Shown: in pieces, positions 34,362 to 47,062 of the stretch | How positions within the stretch are numbered: the stretch's first letter is position 1 | How the letters are laid out: every line of letters starts with the position of its first letter | DNA from: Dioscorea cayenensis subsp. rotundata | Lineage: Eukaryota; Streptophyta; Magnoliopsida; Dioscoreales; Dioscoreaceae | Length of the DNA stretch: 64,000 nucleotides | Reading direction: 5' to 3' | Assembly: GCF_009730915.1 (NCBI RefSeq) | Contig: NC_052489.1 | Span: 29,505,916 to 29,569,915, forward strand | Translations under genes and position numbers: made by a program | The notes under the pieces: model-generated | Database searches by the model: none | The model's input: only the letters and a program-made list of their open reading frames with translations | What the model was told of the DNA's origin: nothing

Positions 34362-37300
34362 ATGAAGGCGATCGTGATAACGAGCCCCGGCGGGCCGGAG
34401 GTCCTCCAGCTCCAGGACGTCGAGGATCCCTCCATCAAAGACGACGAGGTTCTCATCCAGGTCGCCGCCACTGCTCTCAACGGCGCAGACCTCAGCCAGC
34501 GAATGGGCTCCTACTCTCCTCCCAAGGGCGCCAGCCCATACCTCGGTCTTGAGTGTTCCGGCACCATCCTTGCCGTCGGCTCGTCCGTCCACCGATGGAA
34601 ACCTGGCGATCAGGCACGCCGATCTCGACTAGGGTTTCTTTTGTGAATTTGTTCTGAAGGAGCTGGTTTTCTGTTTTTTGTTTTTTTTTTTTTTTTTGTT
34701 TTTTTGTTTTTTTTTTGTTTTTGGTTTGGTTGTAGGTTTGCGCTCTTCTTAGTGGAGGTGGGTATGCTGAGAAGGTGGCCGTCCCGGTAGGTCAGGTGCT
34801 ACCCGTGCCTGAAGGCGTCTCTTTGAGGGATGCCGGGGCCTTGCCAGAAGTAGTGTGCACCGTCTGGTCGACGGTGTTCATGATGAGCCACTTGTCACCA
34901 GGGGAGTCTTTTCTGGTATATGTTACCTATTTCCTGGACTTTTGAGAATCCTTTGATGCATGCTTAGGGGTTAGAATTGGTGTCTTTTGTAATAATTTTT
35001 TATTGTTGATCTTTTATAGTGAATTCAATGTGCTGTTGTGGTGTTGATTCGTCATCTTTTCCTTTTATATGGTTTTCGATTTTGTAATGGTTGGGAAATG
35101 CTGAAACTTTACTAGAATTGCATGATTGGATGTGCATTGGTGTTTTAGAATTCTTTTAATCAAAATACTTAATCGCGTTTGTACTTTCCTATTAAATCCT
35201 TTTAATCCCATTGCTCGTATATGAAGGAGAGTACAAGTTTTGCGAGGTTTCCTCAAGTGTTGTTTGAAGGAGAGACCCTAATTCCATTTTTATGGTTAAG
35301 CAAGCCATGCTGCTTAATCAAGGGAGTAGGTGGCAGTGTAATTGTAACATCAGGGTTGTGTTTCTTATTTGTGGGACGAAACAACATGAATTTTGTAATG
35401 TAGATTTAGTTGACATGTTAATGATGGAAGCTTTAATTTGGAAGATGAGTTTTGTTATAAATGTTGGCTTACACAGTATTAATGCTTTAAAAAAATCTTA
35501 TAGAACCAATTTCAAGAACAGTAAAGGGAATGCTTAATTGCAAGTGGTGTTGGTACTGGTATTTTCGGTTGTGGTTGTTGCAAATGGTATTGGTAGCCTA
35601 CAAGCTCCTGTCTTTATGGTCATCTTGTTTCTTGTAAAACTAGACGATTTTTGTAATTAGAGAATAAGGAGAGCCATGTTGACAACAAGAAAAATGACTT
35701 GCCTCGTCAGTATGCTTATTCCCTCATTGAGGTTAAATTTATTTGGATAAGGATGTTGATAAGTTCTTGACTGAATTCCTATACTGAGCCAGAATTTGTT
35801 GTCAGATTCATGGAGGATCAAGTGGAATTGGTACATTTGCTATCCAGATTGCAAAGCACCTTGGAGTGAGGGTATTTGTTACCGCAGGTCAGAGGTTCTG
35901 GGAGTAAATGTTATTTATTGTCTTCAAATATGTAGCAGATATTGATAAATTCAACCTTAATATGTTCTAAACAAATCCAAATATCAGGAAATGAAGAGAA
36001 ACTTGCTGCCTGCAAGAATCTTGGTGCTGATGTATGCATCAATTATAAGACTGAAGATTTTGTTGCTCGAATAAAGGAAGAAACAGGAGGGAAAGGTGGG
36101 TCTATGCTAATGATGCTATCATCTCAACTTGCTTCTGTTTGGTATAATATAAGTATTTGGTGTTTTGATGCAGGTGTTGATGTTATATTAGACAATGTTG
36201 GTGGCCCTTACTTACAAAGAAATCTTGAAAGCTTAAACATTGGTGGAAGGCTTTTCCTCATTGGTTTCCTAGGAGGTGCAGTGACAGAAGTTAACCTTGC
36301 ACCTCTGCTAATAAAGCGTCTTACAGTGCAAGGTAATAGATTTTCTCTCTTTTGGTGTTGGGGTTGAAGAAAATACCATCCAACTTGTTGTCCTACTTAC
36401 AGTTTTGATCTTGTGGTGTAATCTAACTTAAATAGTTAAGTAAGTTGGGTTTCTGAACAAGGTGGCCATTCTTGATTTTTTATTGGCGCTTGTGATTCAT
36501 GTTCATTTGCCCCATGATTGAAAGTTTGAAACCACAATGATTTCTGGGAAATTGAAGTCTTAGCGTCATATATTCTGCATTGTTTGTTTAAGTGTTATTG
36601 TGTTAATGAAATTGGAAAGAAGGGAAGAAACTTGCTAGGATCATATACATGGAGTTACATACAGCATACACCATTGAGCATTTGGAATTTAATGCATGTT
36701 TTTTGCTGCTCCATTTCACTTCTATGAAAAGATGGACACTGAGCATAGTATTGTAAACTGCTGAGATGGTGATGATTCACAAACCACATCCTGTAAATTT
36801 GGGGATAGCCTTTAGAGGACGTTTCAATAACATTGGTTGTTATACATTGACATAGAGATTTGTGTATCACTCATTTGTTCTTAATCTTCAGTTTAGTCTC
36901 AAATCCAGTTCTTTTTGTGCAGCTGCTGGGTTGCGGAGTAGGAGCCCCGAAAACAAGGTGGAAATAGTGAAGGAGGTGGAGAAGCATGTCTGGCCAGCAA
37001 TAGCTGCCAGCAAAGTGAAGCCTGTGATCTATAAGTCTCTACCATTATCTGAAGCAGCAGAGGGTCACAGGCTTATGGAAAGCAGCATTCACATTGGCAA
37101 GATAATTCTTATCCCCTGATTTGCAAAACAAAGCTAGTACTGTATCTGTTTGGCAGAGTGCTTGTGCGAGTGTTGTGTATAGTGTATATCCATTTAACAA
37201 TTTGATGATCCTCATTTGGTGGTGTGCCTGGATGTTTATAGACAACCAGATCAATGCCTTGAGTATTTTCCTATAAAATGATGATTGTTGTTGTTTGCTC

Positions 37301-37450
37301 ACATTCATCTTCAAGCTGTTATAGTCATGGATGAGTTTTACACAAATTTTTAAGACATTCTTCTTTTCATACAGTATATATTTTTTACTAATTAAACATC
37401 AGAAAAACAGTTTTGTTGTTTTATTTTTCTTTCTTTTTGTTTTTACTCAA
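34190..37450 (+). repeat. Tandem duplication unit 1 (PIG3-like gene and flanks)
   Basis: About 3.26 kb repeated head to tail as 37451-40705. Similarity covers the promoter TA tract, all exons, introns and the 3' flank to the T-rich end (GTTTTTACTCAAG). Exons are nearly identical and introns differ by small indels, so the duplication is recent. Confidence 0.9.
34362..37119 (+). CDS. PIG3-like NADPH:quinone oxidoreductase, intact copy
   Basis: A zinc-less medium-chain dehydrogenase/reductase that reduces quinones with NADPH; cytosolic by family. Exons 34362-34613, 34736-34915, 35806-35887, 35988-36095, 36174-36332, 36923-37119 give 325 residues, the family length. The N-terminal GroES-like part holds LQLQDVEDPS and GLECSGTILAVG. 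The Rossmann motif HGGSSGIGTFA starts at residue 146. Further blocks are VTAGNEEKLAACKNLGADV, DVILDNVGGPYL and EAAEGHRLMESS.HIGKI. The first intron starts with GC rather than GT (GATCAG/GCACGC), a known rarer donor type, and this is kept in the duplicate. The start is supported by a GC-rich first exon directly after the leader. No break is seen. Confidence 0.92.
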
Positions 37451-40400
37451 GTAACAATATTGCAAAAACGTTGATTTCATCTAGATGAATATGTATATAT
37501 ATATATATATTATATAATTTGAATTTAAAAGTAATAAAAAAAGGGCCTTTTAACCCCCATTTTCAACGCACAGTCACAGTGTGAGAGCGCGCGAGAGATA
37601 TCAGCGTTTCATCGGCGATGAAGGCGATCGTGATAACGAGCCCCGGCGGGCCGGAGGTCCTCCAGCTTCAGGACGTCGAGGATCCCTCCATCAGAGACGA
37701 CGAGGTTCTCATCCAGGTCGCCGCCACCGCTCTCAACCGCGCGGACGTCAGCCAGCGAATGGGCTCCTACCCTCCTCCCAAGGGCGCCAGCCCATACCCC
37801 GGTCTTGAGTGTTCCGGCACCATCCTTGCCGTCGGCTCTTCAGTTCACCGATGGAAGCCTGGCGATCAGGCACGTCGATCTTGACGAAACACACACTAGG
37901 GTTTCTTGTGTATTTGTTCTAAAGGAGCTGTTTTTTTAGGTTTGTGCTCTTCTTAGTGGAGGTGGGTATGCTGAGAAGGTGGCCGTCCCTGAAGGTCAGG
38001 TGCTTCCCGTGCCTGAAGGCGTCTCTTTGAGGGATGCCGGGAACCTTGCCAGAAGTAGTGTGCACCGTCTGGTCGACGGTGTTCATGATGAGCCGCTTGT
38101 CACCAGGGGAGTCTTTTCTGGTATATGTTACCTATTTCCTGGACTTTTGAGAATTCTTTGATACATGCTTAAGGGTTAGTATCGGTGTCTTTTGTAATCA
38201 TTTCTTATTGTTGATTTATTAGTGAATTCAGTGAGCTGTTGTGGTGTTGATTCGTAGTCTTTTCCTTTTATATGGTTCTCCATTTTGTGATGGTTGGAAA
38301 ATGCTGAAACTTTACTAGAATCGCATGATTGGATGTGCGTTGTTGTTTTAGAATTCTTTTAATCAAAATGCTTATTTGTGTTTGTACTTTCTTATTAAAT
38401 CCTTTCAATCCCATTGCTCGTATATGAAGGAGAGTACAAGTTTTGCGAGGTTTTCTCAGTGTTGTTTGAAGGAGAGATCCTAACTCCATATTCGTTGTCA
38501 AGCAAGCTATGCTGCTTAATTAAGGGAGTAGGTGGCAGTGTAATTGTAACATCAGGGTTGTGTTTCTTATATGTGGAATGAAACAACACGAATTTTGGAA
38601 TTGAGATTCAGTTGACATGTTAATGATGAAAGCTTTGATTTGGAAGATTAGTTTTGTTATAAATGTTGGCTTACACAGTATTAATGCTTTAAAAAAAATC
38701 TTAGAGAACCAATTTCAAGAAAAGTAAAGGGAATGCTTTATAGCAAATGGTATTGGTATTGGTGTTTTTGGTTGTGGTTGTCGTAAATGTTATTGGTTGC
38801 CTACAAGCTCCTGTCTTTACAGTCATCTTGTTTCTTGTAAAACTAAAAGATTGCCACAGTCATCTTGTTTCTTGCAAAACTAAAAGATTGCCTTATTTAG
38901 AGAATAAGGAGAGCCATGTTGACCACTAGAAAAATGACTTGCCTGGTAAATATGCTTATCCAATATCCCCTCATTGAGGTTAAATTTATTTGGATAAGGA
39001 TGTTGATAAGTTATTGACTGAATTCCTATACTGAGCCATAATTTGTTGTCAGATTCATGGGGGATCAAGTGGAATTGGTACGTTTGCTATCCAGATTGCA
39101 AAGCACCTTGGAGTGAGGGTATTTGTTACTGCAGGTCAGAGGTTCTGGGAGTAAATGTTATTTATTGTCTTCAAATCTGTAGCAGATATTGATAAATTCA
39201 ACCTTAATATGTTCTAAACAAATCCAAATATCAGGAAATGAAGAGAAACTTGCTGCCTGCAAGAATCTTGGTGCTGATGTATGTATCAATTATAAGACTG
39301 AAGATTTTGTTGCCCGAATAAAGGAAGAAACAGGAGGGAAAGGTGGGTCTACACTGATGATGCTATCATCTCAACTTGCTTCTGTTTGGCATAATATAAG
39401 TTTTGGTGTTTCGATGCAGGTGTTGATGTTATATTAGACAATGTTGGTGGCCCTTACTTACAAAGAAATCTTGACAGCTTAAACATTGGTGGAAGGCTTT
39501 TCCTCATTGGTTTCCTAGGAGGTGCAGTAACAAATGTTAACCTTGCACCTCTGCTTATAAAGCGTCTTACAGTGCAAGGTAATAGACTTTCTCTCTTTTG
39601 GTGTTGGGGTTGAAGAAGATACCATCCAACTTGTTGTCCTACTTGGTCTTGTGTAATCTAACTTAAATAGTTAAGTATGTTGGGTTTCTGAACAAAGAGG
39701 CCATTCTTGATTGTTTATATGCGCATGTGATTCAAGTTCATTTGCCCCATGATTGAAAATTTGAAACCCCAATGATTTCTGGGAAATTGAAGTCGCAGCG
39801 TCATATATTCTGCATTGTTTGTTTAAGTTTTATTGTGTTAATGAAATTGGAAAGAAGGGAAGAAACTAGCTAGAATCATATACATCAAGATCCATGCTGC
39901 ATGCAGCATGCACCATTGAGCATTTGAGCATACACCATTGAGCATTTGGAATTTAATGCATGTTTTTCGCTGCTCCATTTCACTTCTATGAAAACACACT
40001 GAGCATAGTATTGCAAGCTGTTGAGATGGTGATGGTTCACAAACCATATCATGTAAATTTGGGGATATCCTTTAGAGGAGGTTTCAATAACATAGGTTGC
40101 TATGCATTGACATAGAGATTTGTGTATCACTCATTTGTTCTTAATCTTCAGTTTAGTCTCAAATCCAGTTCTTTTTGTGCAGCTGCTGGGCTGCGGAGTA
40201 GAAGCCCCGAAAACAAGGCGGAAATCGTGAAGGAGGTGGAGAAGCATGTCTGGCCAGCAATAGCTGCCGGCAAAGTGAAGCCTGTGATCTATAAGTCTCT
40301 ACCATTATCTGAAGCAGCAGAGGGTCACAGGCTTATGGAAAGCAGCATTCACATCGGCAAGATACTTCTTATCTCCTGAATTGCAAAATAAAGCTAGTAT

Positions 40401-40705
40401 TGTATCTGTTTGGCAGAGTGCTTGTCCAAGTGTTCTGTACATCCATTTAACAATTTGTTGATCCTCTTTTGGTGGTGTGCCTGGATGTTTATAGACAACC
40501 ACATCAATGGCTTTAGTATTTTCATATAAAATGATGATTGTTGTTGTTTGCTGACATTCATCTTCAAGCTGTTATAGTCATGGATGAGTTTTACACAAAA
40601 TTTAACATATTCTTCTTTTTCAAACAGTATATATTTACTAATAAAACATCAGAAAGCAGTTCTGGTGTTTTATTTTTCATTCTTTCTGTTTTTATTCAAG
40701 CAACA
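37451..40705 (+). repeat. Tandem duplication unit 2
   Basis: Second unit of the head-to-tail duplication. It ends at the T-rich stretch near 40700 (GTTTTTATTCAAGCAAC), the equivalent of the junction at 37440-37460. Confidence 0.9.
37618..40379 (+). pseudogene. PIG3-like quinone oxidoreductase, second copy with a frameshift
   Basis: Exons match copy 1: 37618-37869, 37940-38120, 39053-39134, 39235-39342, 39420-39578, 40183-40379. Exon 2 is 181 bases instead of 180: near 38038 GGGGCC of copy 1 reads GGGAACC here. The frame then becomes NLARSSVHRLVDG in place of ALPEVVCTVWSTV. This removes the C-terminal two thirds, including the Rossmann domain. All other exons are open and nearly identical to copy 1, with mostly silent or mild changes, so the break is recent or a sequencing error. 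The GC-AG first intron is also present. If the extra base is an error, this is a second working enzyme. Confidence 0.8.
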
Positions 40706-42188
40706 CTCTGGCGAGCAAAACTTGTGTGAAGAGCATACTTCTGTTTGTATCACCTTCTCCAATTGATAATTTTTTGAAGTATTGGCAGAATTTTTAGTTT
40801 TTTTTACTTTTTTTATTTCTATAAATCAGTCCAAATATGCCCCTTTATTTCATAAAATACTCATATCAAATGTTGAATGCTTATTTAAAAAAAAAATGGA
40901 TGCAAAATAATCACTTCTTTTGTTATTTTAATAAATAAGCTAAAAATTACCTAAAAGCATTTTATTATTTATTAGTGTTTGTTTACATACAAAAGCTTGA
41001 AATTATATAAAAGGATAAGAACAATATAGAAATACTCCCAGACTTTCAGCAAGTAAGCATTTATCACATTTAAGAGAGGTTACTACCAAAACTTAATTAA
41101 TTAAGAAATTAAATTTCCAATTGATATTTATCACAACTTTAACTGAATAGCTTACTATCATTGAGTCAATGAGATAATTGCCTCTTTGTTTGATCACATA
41201 CAAATCAATGTTAAAATAAAACAAATTCAAGTTCAAAATTTTAATACTGTCAAAGTTATCAATATGCAAAAATTACATTTAATTAAGAAAATCACAATGT
41301 TTTTGGGAAAATTATAGAGAAGTTATTTTTGGAGGAAACTCTTTAAGGTAGGGAGTGTTATACTGACTCTAGATTATAGATTTAGTGAAATAAATTTATT
41401 AATTATGAAAAATTAATAAAAATTACAGAAATAACAATTGAATAATAACCTTAATGTTGCAGAGTTATTTCTGTTTGTTCCAATTTTACATTTACTAAAT
41501 GATTCTCAAAGCACTTTCTTTCAAGTTGTATTTAATTGCAGATTAATCAGACCCAATTAAAGTAGAAATTAAAACACATAAACACACATTTATAAGTAAA
41601 TAAATCAACCATCAACTTCCAATCACAACTCATTTCAGAAAACTTAAAGATTGATCTTTAAAAAAAAAAATAAATAAATAAACAATTGCTGACCATCCTG
41701 ATTACAGCTCCATTCTATATTATAAAATCAGCAAAAAGTTTTCTCATCTTTCCAAAACATATTATATAATTAATCACTACTAATTAACAGTTAAAAATCC
41801 TCAACACATTGAATCTGCAGAACTTGGGCAATCATTTTAAAAATTATACTCAACAATTCATGCACATAAAGTTATAAACATGCATCAAATAAAAAGTTAA
41901 AAACCCATAATTAATACATTAAAATATTTGATTCCTCAAATTAAATATATATATATAAAAATCTAAATTAGTAAATCCAAGTTTCCTAAAAAAGGAATTT
42001 TTATAATATATAATTTTTTAAAAATTTTTAGTTCAAATGCATCTCTTCATATGATACCAACGAAGGAGGCAAAGGGCTTCATTAGAGGGCGCGATGGCGC
42101 TACATCCTTTCAAAGTTCCAGTCACCGCCCTTTACGGTTACCGCACCCTTTCTCTTCCTCATCTCTCCAACCCTTGGAATGCTCATCC
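40706..42188. other. AT-rich intergenic region and 5' flank of the LDL2-like gene
   Basis: Low-complexity AT sequence with A-runs (for example 41659-41675). The last 150 bases turn GC-rich and form the leader of the histone demethylase gene. An upstream ATG at 42094 opens an 88-codon frame overlapping the main start. Confidence 0.55.
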
Positions 42189-44696
42189 ATGGATCCCGCT
42201 GCCGCTCCTCACCGCCGACCTCGCCGCGCGGCCGCCTCCAAAACCCGCAACTACTCCGAGGACCTCGTCGATGACCTGCTCCTCGGCCAACTCGGTCCCG
42301 TGCGGAAGCGCCAGAGAAACGCTGCGGATCATCAGCGTGAGACCGAGACTGAGGCTATGATTGCGCTCTCTCTTGGTTTCCCTATCGATGCTCTTCTCGA
42401 CTCTGAACTCCGCTCCGATGTGCTCCCCCGCCCGGATGACCAGAACGCTTACATCGTTATCCGCAACCACATCCTCGCCCGGTGGCGTTCCTCTGTTCGC
42501 TCGTTTCTCTCCGTTGACAACGTCCGTGAGACGGTGGAGCAGCGTTGCGCGCCTCTCATCGCCTCTGCTTATCGTTTCCTCTCTGAGAACGGGTATATCA
42601 ACTTCGGCGTGTCCCCTGCCCTCCGGCCCCGGTTGTCCGATGACCACGAGGGTGGGTCTGTCATCATTATTGGGGCGGGTCTTGCAGGGCTTGCCGCTGC
42701 TCGGCAGCTTCTAGGGTTTGGGTTTAGAGTTTTGGTTCTTGAAGGTCGTGATCGGCCGGGAGGTAGGGTTTACACGGCGAAAATGGGGGAGACTGGGTCT
42801 GCTGTGGCTGTTGATCTCGGCGGCAGTGTCATCACTGGGATCCATGCGAACCCGCTTGGGGTTCTTGCGAGGCAGCTTGGAATCCCTCTTCACAAGATCA
42901 GAGAAAAGTGTCCCCTTTTCCGGCCAGATGGAGGTAGTGTCGATGAGAAGTTGGACCAGGAGATGGATTTGGTATTCAATAAGCTTCTTGAGAACGCCAG
43001 TAAGATCAGGGAGTTGTTGGGAGAGTTTGTGCAAGGGGTCTCACTTGGCTCTGCCGTTGAGAAGTTGCGGAAGCTGTATAATGTGGCCATAAGCCGCAAC
43101 GAAAGGGAGCTTCTTGATTGGCATCTTGCAAACTTGGAGTATGCCAATGCAGGTTGCCTTTCAGAGCTCTCACTGTTGCATTGGGACCAGGATGACCCCT
43201 ATGAAATGGGTGGTGACCATTGCTTCCTCGCTGGAGGGAATTGGAAATTGATCAATGCACTCTGTGAGGATGTGCCGGTTCTTTATCAGAAGACTGTTAG
43301 GAGGATCAGCTATGGTGAGTCTGGTGTGGAGGTTGTGGTTGAAGGTGGGCAGGAGTTTCGGGCTGATATGGTGCTCTGCACTGTGCCTTTGGGAGTCTTG
43401 AAGAGCTCTAGCATTGTTTTTGATCCACCATTGCCTGATAGGAAGCTTGAGGCTATTGAGAGGCTCGGATTTGGATTGTTAAATAAGGTTGCGATGGTCT
43501 TTCCTTCTGCCTTTTGGGGAGATGATCTTGATACATTTGGTTGTCTTAACAAGGAGAGAAGCAAGAGAGGGGAATTTTTCCTTTTTTATGGGTATCAAGC
43601 TGTGTCTGGAGGTGCTGTCCTCATTGCATTGGTGGCTGGAGAAGCTGCATTAGAATTTGAGCACACTGATCCTGTTGTCATGCTCCATAGAGTCCTGGCT
43701 GTTCTTCGAGGTATTTGTTTATATTTATTTGTCAGCTAGCCCAGATTTCGTCATACTGCTTGAATATTCCTTATAAAATCAGCTTTTTCTGGTTACCGCA
43801 TGCAATGATGCTGTCTAAACAATTTTGTTTAGTTATTTGGCACCAATATGCATGAATTAACTTCAAGTCCTTTTGGCTTTTGTGAATTTGCAGCAATTGC
43901 CAAGCGGAGAAATATTGTCGTGCCTGACCCTATCCAAACCATTTGTACTAGATGGGGAAGTGATCCACTTTGTCATGGCTCGTATTCTCATGTCAGGGTA
44001 GGCTCTTCAGGTGATGATTATGATATTCTTGCTGAAAATGTAAATGAGCGGCTATTTTTTGCCGGAGAGGCCACAACTAGGCAATACCCAGCGACAATGC
44101 ATGGTGCTTTTTTGAGTGGCTTAAGAGAAGCAGCTTGCATTTTTCATGCCTCAAGGAGTAGGATGTTTGTGAATGAGGATGCTAAAGCATGCTCTCAGAA
44201 GAACTTGAAATTATGCGGAGACCTTCTTGCGGAGCTATTTAGGGATCCTGATTTAGCATTTGGAAACTTCTCTTTTGTGTTTGATTCATTATCAATGGAG
44301 AATCCAAAAGCAATGGGGCTAATGAAGGTTACCTTGAACGACCGCATGAAGAATTGTTCAGGAAATGGCTTAGCGGAGAAAAATCAATCCACTGATCGAG
44401 AATTGGAAACTTTGCAACTGTATGCTATTTTGTCTCTAGAGCAAGCATGCCAAATGCAGACGATGAGTGAGGATGACAAAAGCAGATTATCATTGGCATG
44501 CAAAAAGTTCGATTTAAAGCTTATGGGATTTAGCAGCACATGTGCTGTAGGTAACTCTTTAATCACTAGCATTTCCAATGGACGGAAAGGTAGAAATAGG
44601 CACCGGCAGTCTGGGCTAAAAAACCATGGTCTTAAAAATGTACCCATCCAAAATGGTTCTTCATTTGTGCCTACTAACTCTCTTGTAAAACCATGA
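42189..44696 (+). CDS. LSD1-type lysine-specific histone demethylase, LDL2-like
   Basis: FAD-dependent amine oxidase that removes methyl groups from histone H3 lysine 4 in the nucleus; plant LDL proteins act with FLD in repression. Two exons, 42189-43710 and 43894-44696, joined by a phase-1 GT-AG intron, give 774 residues. The SWIRM domain (about residues 58-145) contains ALSLGFPID and [16 protein letters not shown]. The FAD motif [18 protein letters not shown] is near residue 156, then [14 protein letters not shown] later block is [19 protein letters not shown]. Exon 2 has [20 protein letters not shown]. The tail resembles LDL2 rather than LDL1 or FLD ([24 protein letters not shown]). I chose the start [13 protein letters not shown] because it matches the family start. 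An in-frame upstream ATG at 42051 would add 46 unlikely residues. No break is seen. Confidence 0.92.
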
Positions 44697-45799
44697 TCCT
44701 TAGGCATTGAGTGTTTGACTAACTTCGTAATTCATGATAAGCATCTCATAGATCCATTCCTTGTTTTTTTCCGTCTGTTAATTTTTAGGTTAGTGCAGAA
44801 AATTCCAATTTTGGAACCAATAAGGACTAGCATAGTTTCGGCATGCACATCAGAATATTCCTGTCGATGTTCATGTGTAAATACATTTGCTATTAATAGC
44901 AATGATGTTAATGTTCTCTTGGGCATTATCTTCAAATGAATGAATGCTTATTCTAGCAATTTTTCCCGCTCAATTACACTCTATTTTCAAATATTTGTAC
45001 AAAGCTTACTGCTTTATTAAATGCAATTTATTCTTTAAGAATTCTTATGTGCTATAGATCACTTTAAATTAGTTATGTACTAATAAATGCTGATGGCATT
45101 TTAATTCTTTTGAGTTAATACAGTGGTGGGTACATGCACATAGTGCCAGTGTGACAGTGTTTGTGTTTCTTTAATAGCTTGTTGTTTTGTTTGGTTATCA
45201 TTATTTTTGTTAGATGCAAACCAAGCATATTGTTTGGTCCGATTCAAGTCAATAGCTCAAGTTGATTGGATGAGAAATCCATGTTTATGTATTCAAATTC
45301 ATATTTTTCAAGTTAACTAATATGAGACTATTAATTACTCTAACATGTTTACTTGATATGTGTTGATCTGGCTCCATGCAACCCAAAAGTTTAAGCTAAT
45401 AGAGAAATCTAGGTTTATTTATTCAAATCCATTTTTTCTAAATTAACCAATTTGGGACTATTAGTTACTATAGATTTTTTTTTCTTTTTCTGCTACATTC
45501 ATTGTGCGTGCATGCTTGCTTGTTTGTAAGTGATTCATTTCCCTTAAACTGAGAAGGAAAAGCACATTTTCTTGGTGCATCTTGATTCATTATGCTTCTA
45601 TGGCATTTTTCAGTGTAAAATTTATCAGAGTACAGGTTCTTTTGAGAATTTGATAGGATGTTCTCTTTTAATCAAAAGGTGTTCTTCCTACTTATCTCCA
45701 ACTTGAGTTCTTTTTTATAGTTTCAGATTTAAGTCATTTTACATCAGGTTTCCATAGCTCATCTATTATAAAGTACACATACTGCAGTCTTTTACATAG
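44697..45799. other. 3' flank of the LDL2-like gene and AT-rich intergenic sequence
   Basis: 3' UTR-like sequence, then noncoding AT-rich DNA. At 45230-45470 a segment of about 125 bases is loosely repeated (AGAAATC.ATGTTTAT.TATTCAAAT and AATTA.CCAAT.TGGGACTA). No gene is seen. Confidence 0.5.
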
Positions 45800-46670
45800 T
45801 TTAATTGCAAAGTGACAGCAAACTGAGAAGACTCTTCTCTCAAGCCCTCTGTTAATTCTGCCATCTTTTTCATAGTTTCAGAAATCACCCTTAAGTAAAC
45901 AGCTAGACGTTCTATTGTATATTCTAATTATTCTCTTGTGACTTATCTTCTGATGCTTTACTGTTTATGCAAATTTTGATATGATTACAAACTTACAGAT
46001 AAAGTTTGATGATCTTCCAGCTTACAAAAATTAATTAATTAATCTATTTATTTATTATCTTAATGTTCAAATTCAGTAAATAGAATGTCTCTCTCAGCGT
46101 GAAACAATACGATACGTTGATAAACTCATATTTTATGCACTATTTAATTATGAATGTAAACGAGTTCTTGGTTTGCATGTAAACATGTTTCTGTTATTGT
46201 GGTGGTTGTTGTTAGATGAATCAAATATATATGTATATATATAATTTATGTTAAGAAGTTCTAAGATAATATATAGTTTTCTATTTAATTACATCTAAAG
46301 AAAGATCCCTCTCACCAAGCTGCCTTGTAATTCGCTTTAGTCTAATTTTATTATTAAATAAAATTTTAAATAGTGAAATAAATCCACTTGGATGGACCAC
46401 ATTACTCAACTGAGATAACCCACCAAGTTTTCCATCACATTATCTATGAATTGTCTTTTATCATTAGCACTAATCCTATCCATTCAATTGGGACAAAATG
46501 AAGTACTTGAAGCCGTGCTCTTTCATAACATCTTGAAATCAATAAATTAAACCAATTTATAAATTTATTACTTAAAAAATCTGAGACTTAATGAAACATA
46601 AATTAAATATATGCAATACATTTGAAAATAATTAGGTAAAGTTTAGGGGTAAATGTTAAAAAAAAAAAAA
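45800..46670 (+). repeat. Dispersed direct repeat, copy 1 (about 0.8 kb)
   Basis: Matches about 50960-51715 in the same orientation. Shared landmarks are AATTATGAATGTAAACGAG, AAGTACTTGAAGCCGTGCTC and TAAATATATGCAATACATTT, ending in a poly-A run. No coding capacity. Nature unknown. Confidence 0.8.
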
Positions 46671-46915
46671 AGTTTTCATAAGGCAGAAAATGAGATGAGT
46701 AAAGAATATTAGAACAACATATCAATATTCTGGGAAATCAACACCACTTCCGCTAAGATTGTTGAAATAGTTTTCAAAGAGATTCGAGGTTCCGAAGGAG
46801 GTGGTTATTGAAAAAATCTCATTTTTTTGCGTAATTTGTGCTTGTTCAGATAGTTGAGTATGAGAGAGATCTCAACGCACCGATTGTAGAATCGACAAAT
46901 ATGTCTTGACCAACT

Positions 46916-47062
46916 ATGGAAATCATCGAAGATGAAAATACTCAATTTGAAAATTTTGTGCTTCGATATAATCAAATTGAAGACAAAGAAGCTCATGTTG
47001 CATTTCGTAATGCATTAATAGAGTGTTTGTGGGAGCAATATACTAATTTAGAAGGTTCTTAA
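46916..47062 (+). pseudogene. C-terminal scrap resembling a PIF/Harbinger-type transposase
   Basis: A 48-codon frame reads MEIIEDENTQFENFVLRYNQ, then IEDKEAHVAFRNALIECLWE, then QYTNLEGS and a stop. The pattern RY.QI.DKEAH..LR.ALI..LW..YTN is like the C-terminal tail of plant HARBI1/ALP1-like nucleases, with the preceding RDLNAPIVES in another frame. Nothing of the catalytic part was found. Assignment is tentative. Confidence 0.4.

Noticed and set aside
42183-42647. 154-codon minus-strand frame over the LDL2-like first exon
   Set aside because: Shadow of a GC-rich coding exon; the plus-strand frame matches the demethylase family.
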